From assembly GCA_026399445.1 (NCBI GenBank), contig JAPLRA010000408.1, positions 1 to 6,220 of the forward strand: DNA of 6,220 nucleotides, in the 5' to 3' direction. The stretch's first letter is position 1. Each line of letters begins with the position of its first letter. The position numbers were made by a program, and so were the translations under genes. Origin of the DNA: Sulfuritalea sp. (lineage in GTDB: Bacteria; Pseudomonadota; Gammaproteobacteria; Burkholderiales; Rhodocyclaceae). The notes under the pieces were generated by a model that saw only the letters and a program-made list of their open reading frames with translations, was not told the DNA's origin and made no database searches. Positions 5,729 through 6,220 of this stretch are shown here, piece after piece.

Positions 5729-6220
5729 CTACAGCCCCCGCGCCCAGACTGGCCGCAGTTTGGCAGCTTCCGGGGCCGCGATGGCGGCCCGGATCTCGCC
5801 GAGCAGGCGCGGCTTTTCGGTGCCCAGGGTGCCTTTCAGCACCAGGCGATTGGAGGCGTGGTCGCTGCGGAACACGGTGCGCTTGAGTTCCAGTGCCGAG
5901 ATCAGGGTTTCCATTTCGACAAACAGTTCGCGCTGATCGCAAGGCTGCCATTCGGGGAATCCGGCGCGAAAGCGCTCTTCACCCTGCGGGAAGCTCACCA
6001 CCAGCGTGGCAAGATATTCCGGCTGCGTGGCGTTGGCGAGGCGTGCGGAATTTGCCGCGTGCTGCGACGACAGTATCTTGCCGCCGAGACCGTTGAGGAT
6101 CATGACCGAACGCTTGATCCCGGCCTGCTGCAATTTGTCGAGCGCGTCGCAGGTGCTGGCGAAGGTCTCGCCCTTGTGCACCATCGCCAGTACTTCGTCG
6201 TCGCCCGATTCGGCGCCGAC
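5729..6220 (-). CDS. Radical SAM protein, C-terminal part (runs off the right edge)
   Basis: The visible 163 residues are in frame from the window edge to TAG at 5729-5731. They open with VGAESGDDEVLAMVHKGET, the late-barrel motif of radical SAM enzymes (compare G.ESG.D.VL...KG), then a helix-rich DALDKLQQAGIKRSVMILNGLGG strand-helix unit and a C-terminal cap with FPEWQPCDQRELFVEMETLISALELKRTVFRSDHASN. The CxxxCxxC cluster motif would lie upstream, outside the window, so the assignment rests on the barrel motif. HASN near the C-terminus together with the cap resembles uncharacterised proteins of the Elp3/MiaB-like sequence space. Substrate unknown. It converges on the 120-aa gene with a 23-bp gap and no clear terminator between them. 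Confidence 0.75.
   Translation of the reverse strand, partial: VGAESGDDEVLAMVHKGETFASTCDALDKLQQAGIKRSVMILNGLGGKILSSQHAANSARLANATQPEYLATLVVSFPQGEERFRAGFPEWQPCDQRELFVEMETLISALELKRTVFRSDHASNRLVLKGTLGTEKPRLLGEIRAAIAAPEAAKLRPVWARGL

Overview
The window looks like chromosomal DNA of a high-GC proteobacterium, most likely a betaproteobacterium. That is an inference from protein flavour (a compact PlsB-like acyltransferase, HigBA, a YjjJ-type HipA and a DUF4102-type integrase), not from a marker gene. It has two parts: an integration hotspot full of decayed mobile DNA (about 1-3530) and ordinary chromosome (about 3530-6220).

Hotspot. At 1-837 (minus) is the N-terminal two thirds of a tyrosine recombinase, broken by a frame change and probably by an internal deletion. 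Its promoter region carries three perfect copies of a 10-bp motif. At 1002-1050 lies the 3' 49 nt of an initiator tRNA-Met (CAT anticodon to CCA), without its 5' half and followed by a tRNA-type terminator hairpin. The last 13 nt of the same tRNA recur at 3515-3527, followed by a second, cleaner copy of that hairpin. Between the two sites are two stand-alone toxin-antitoxin-type loci, both on the minus strand: higB-higA (1138-1713) and a yjjJ-type hipA (1956-3297) split by a one-base shift. A diverged 54-bp direct repeat sits left of yjjJ (1821-1874) and right of it (3463-3516). The right copy abuts the tRNA 3' end. The left copy abuts a degenerate version of it. I read this as tandem accretion at a tRNA-fMet attachment site: an integrase-bearing element ending at 1050, then one or two small toxin-antitoxin modules with no integrase of their own.

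Chromosome. A bidirectional terminator (3535-3568) separates the island from a 484-aa PlsB/PlsC-family glycerolipid acyltransferase (3649-5103, minus). Divergent from it is a 120-aa protein of unknown function (5343-5705, plus). That gene converges, with a 23-bp gap, on the C-terminal part of a radical SAM protein that enters from the right edge (5729-6220, minus).

How they work together: higBA and yjjJ would favour retention of the region if functional. The integrase shows how material arrived but is probably dead here. The acyltransferase belongs to membrane phospholipid synthesis and is unrelated to the island.
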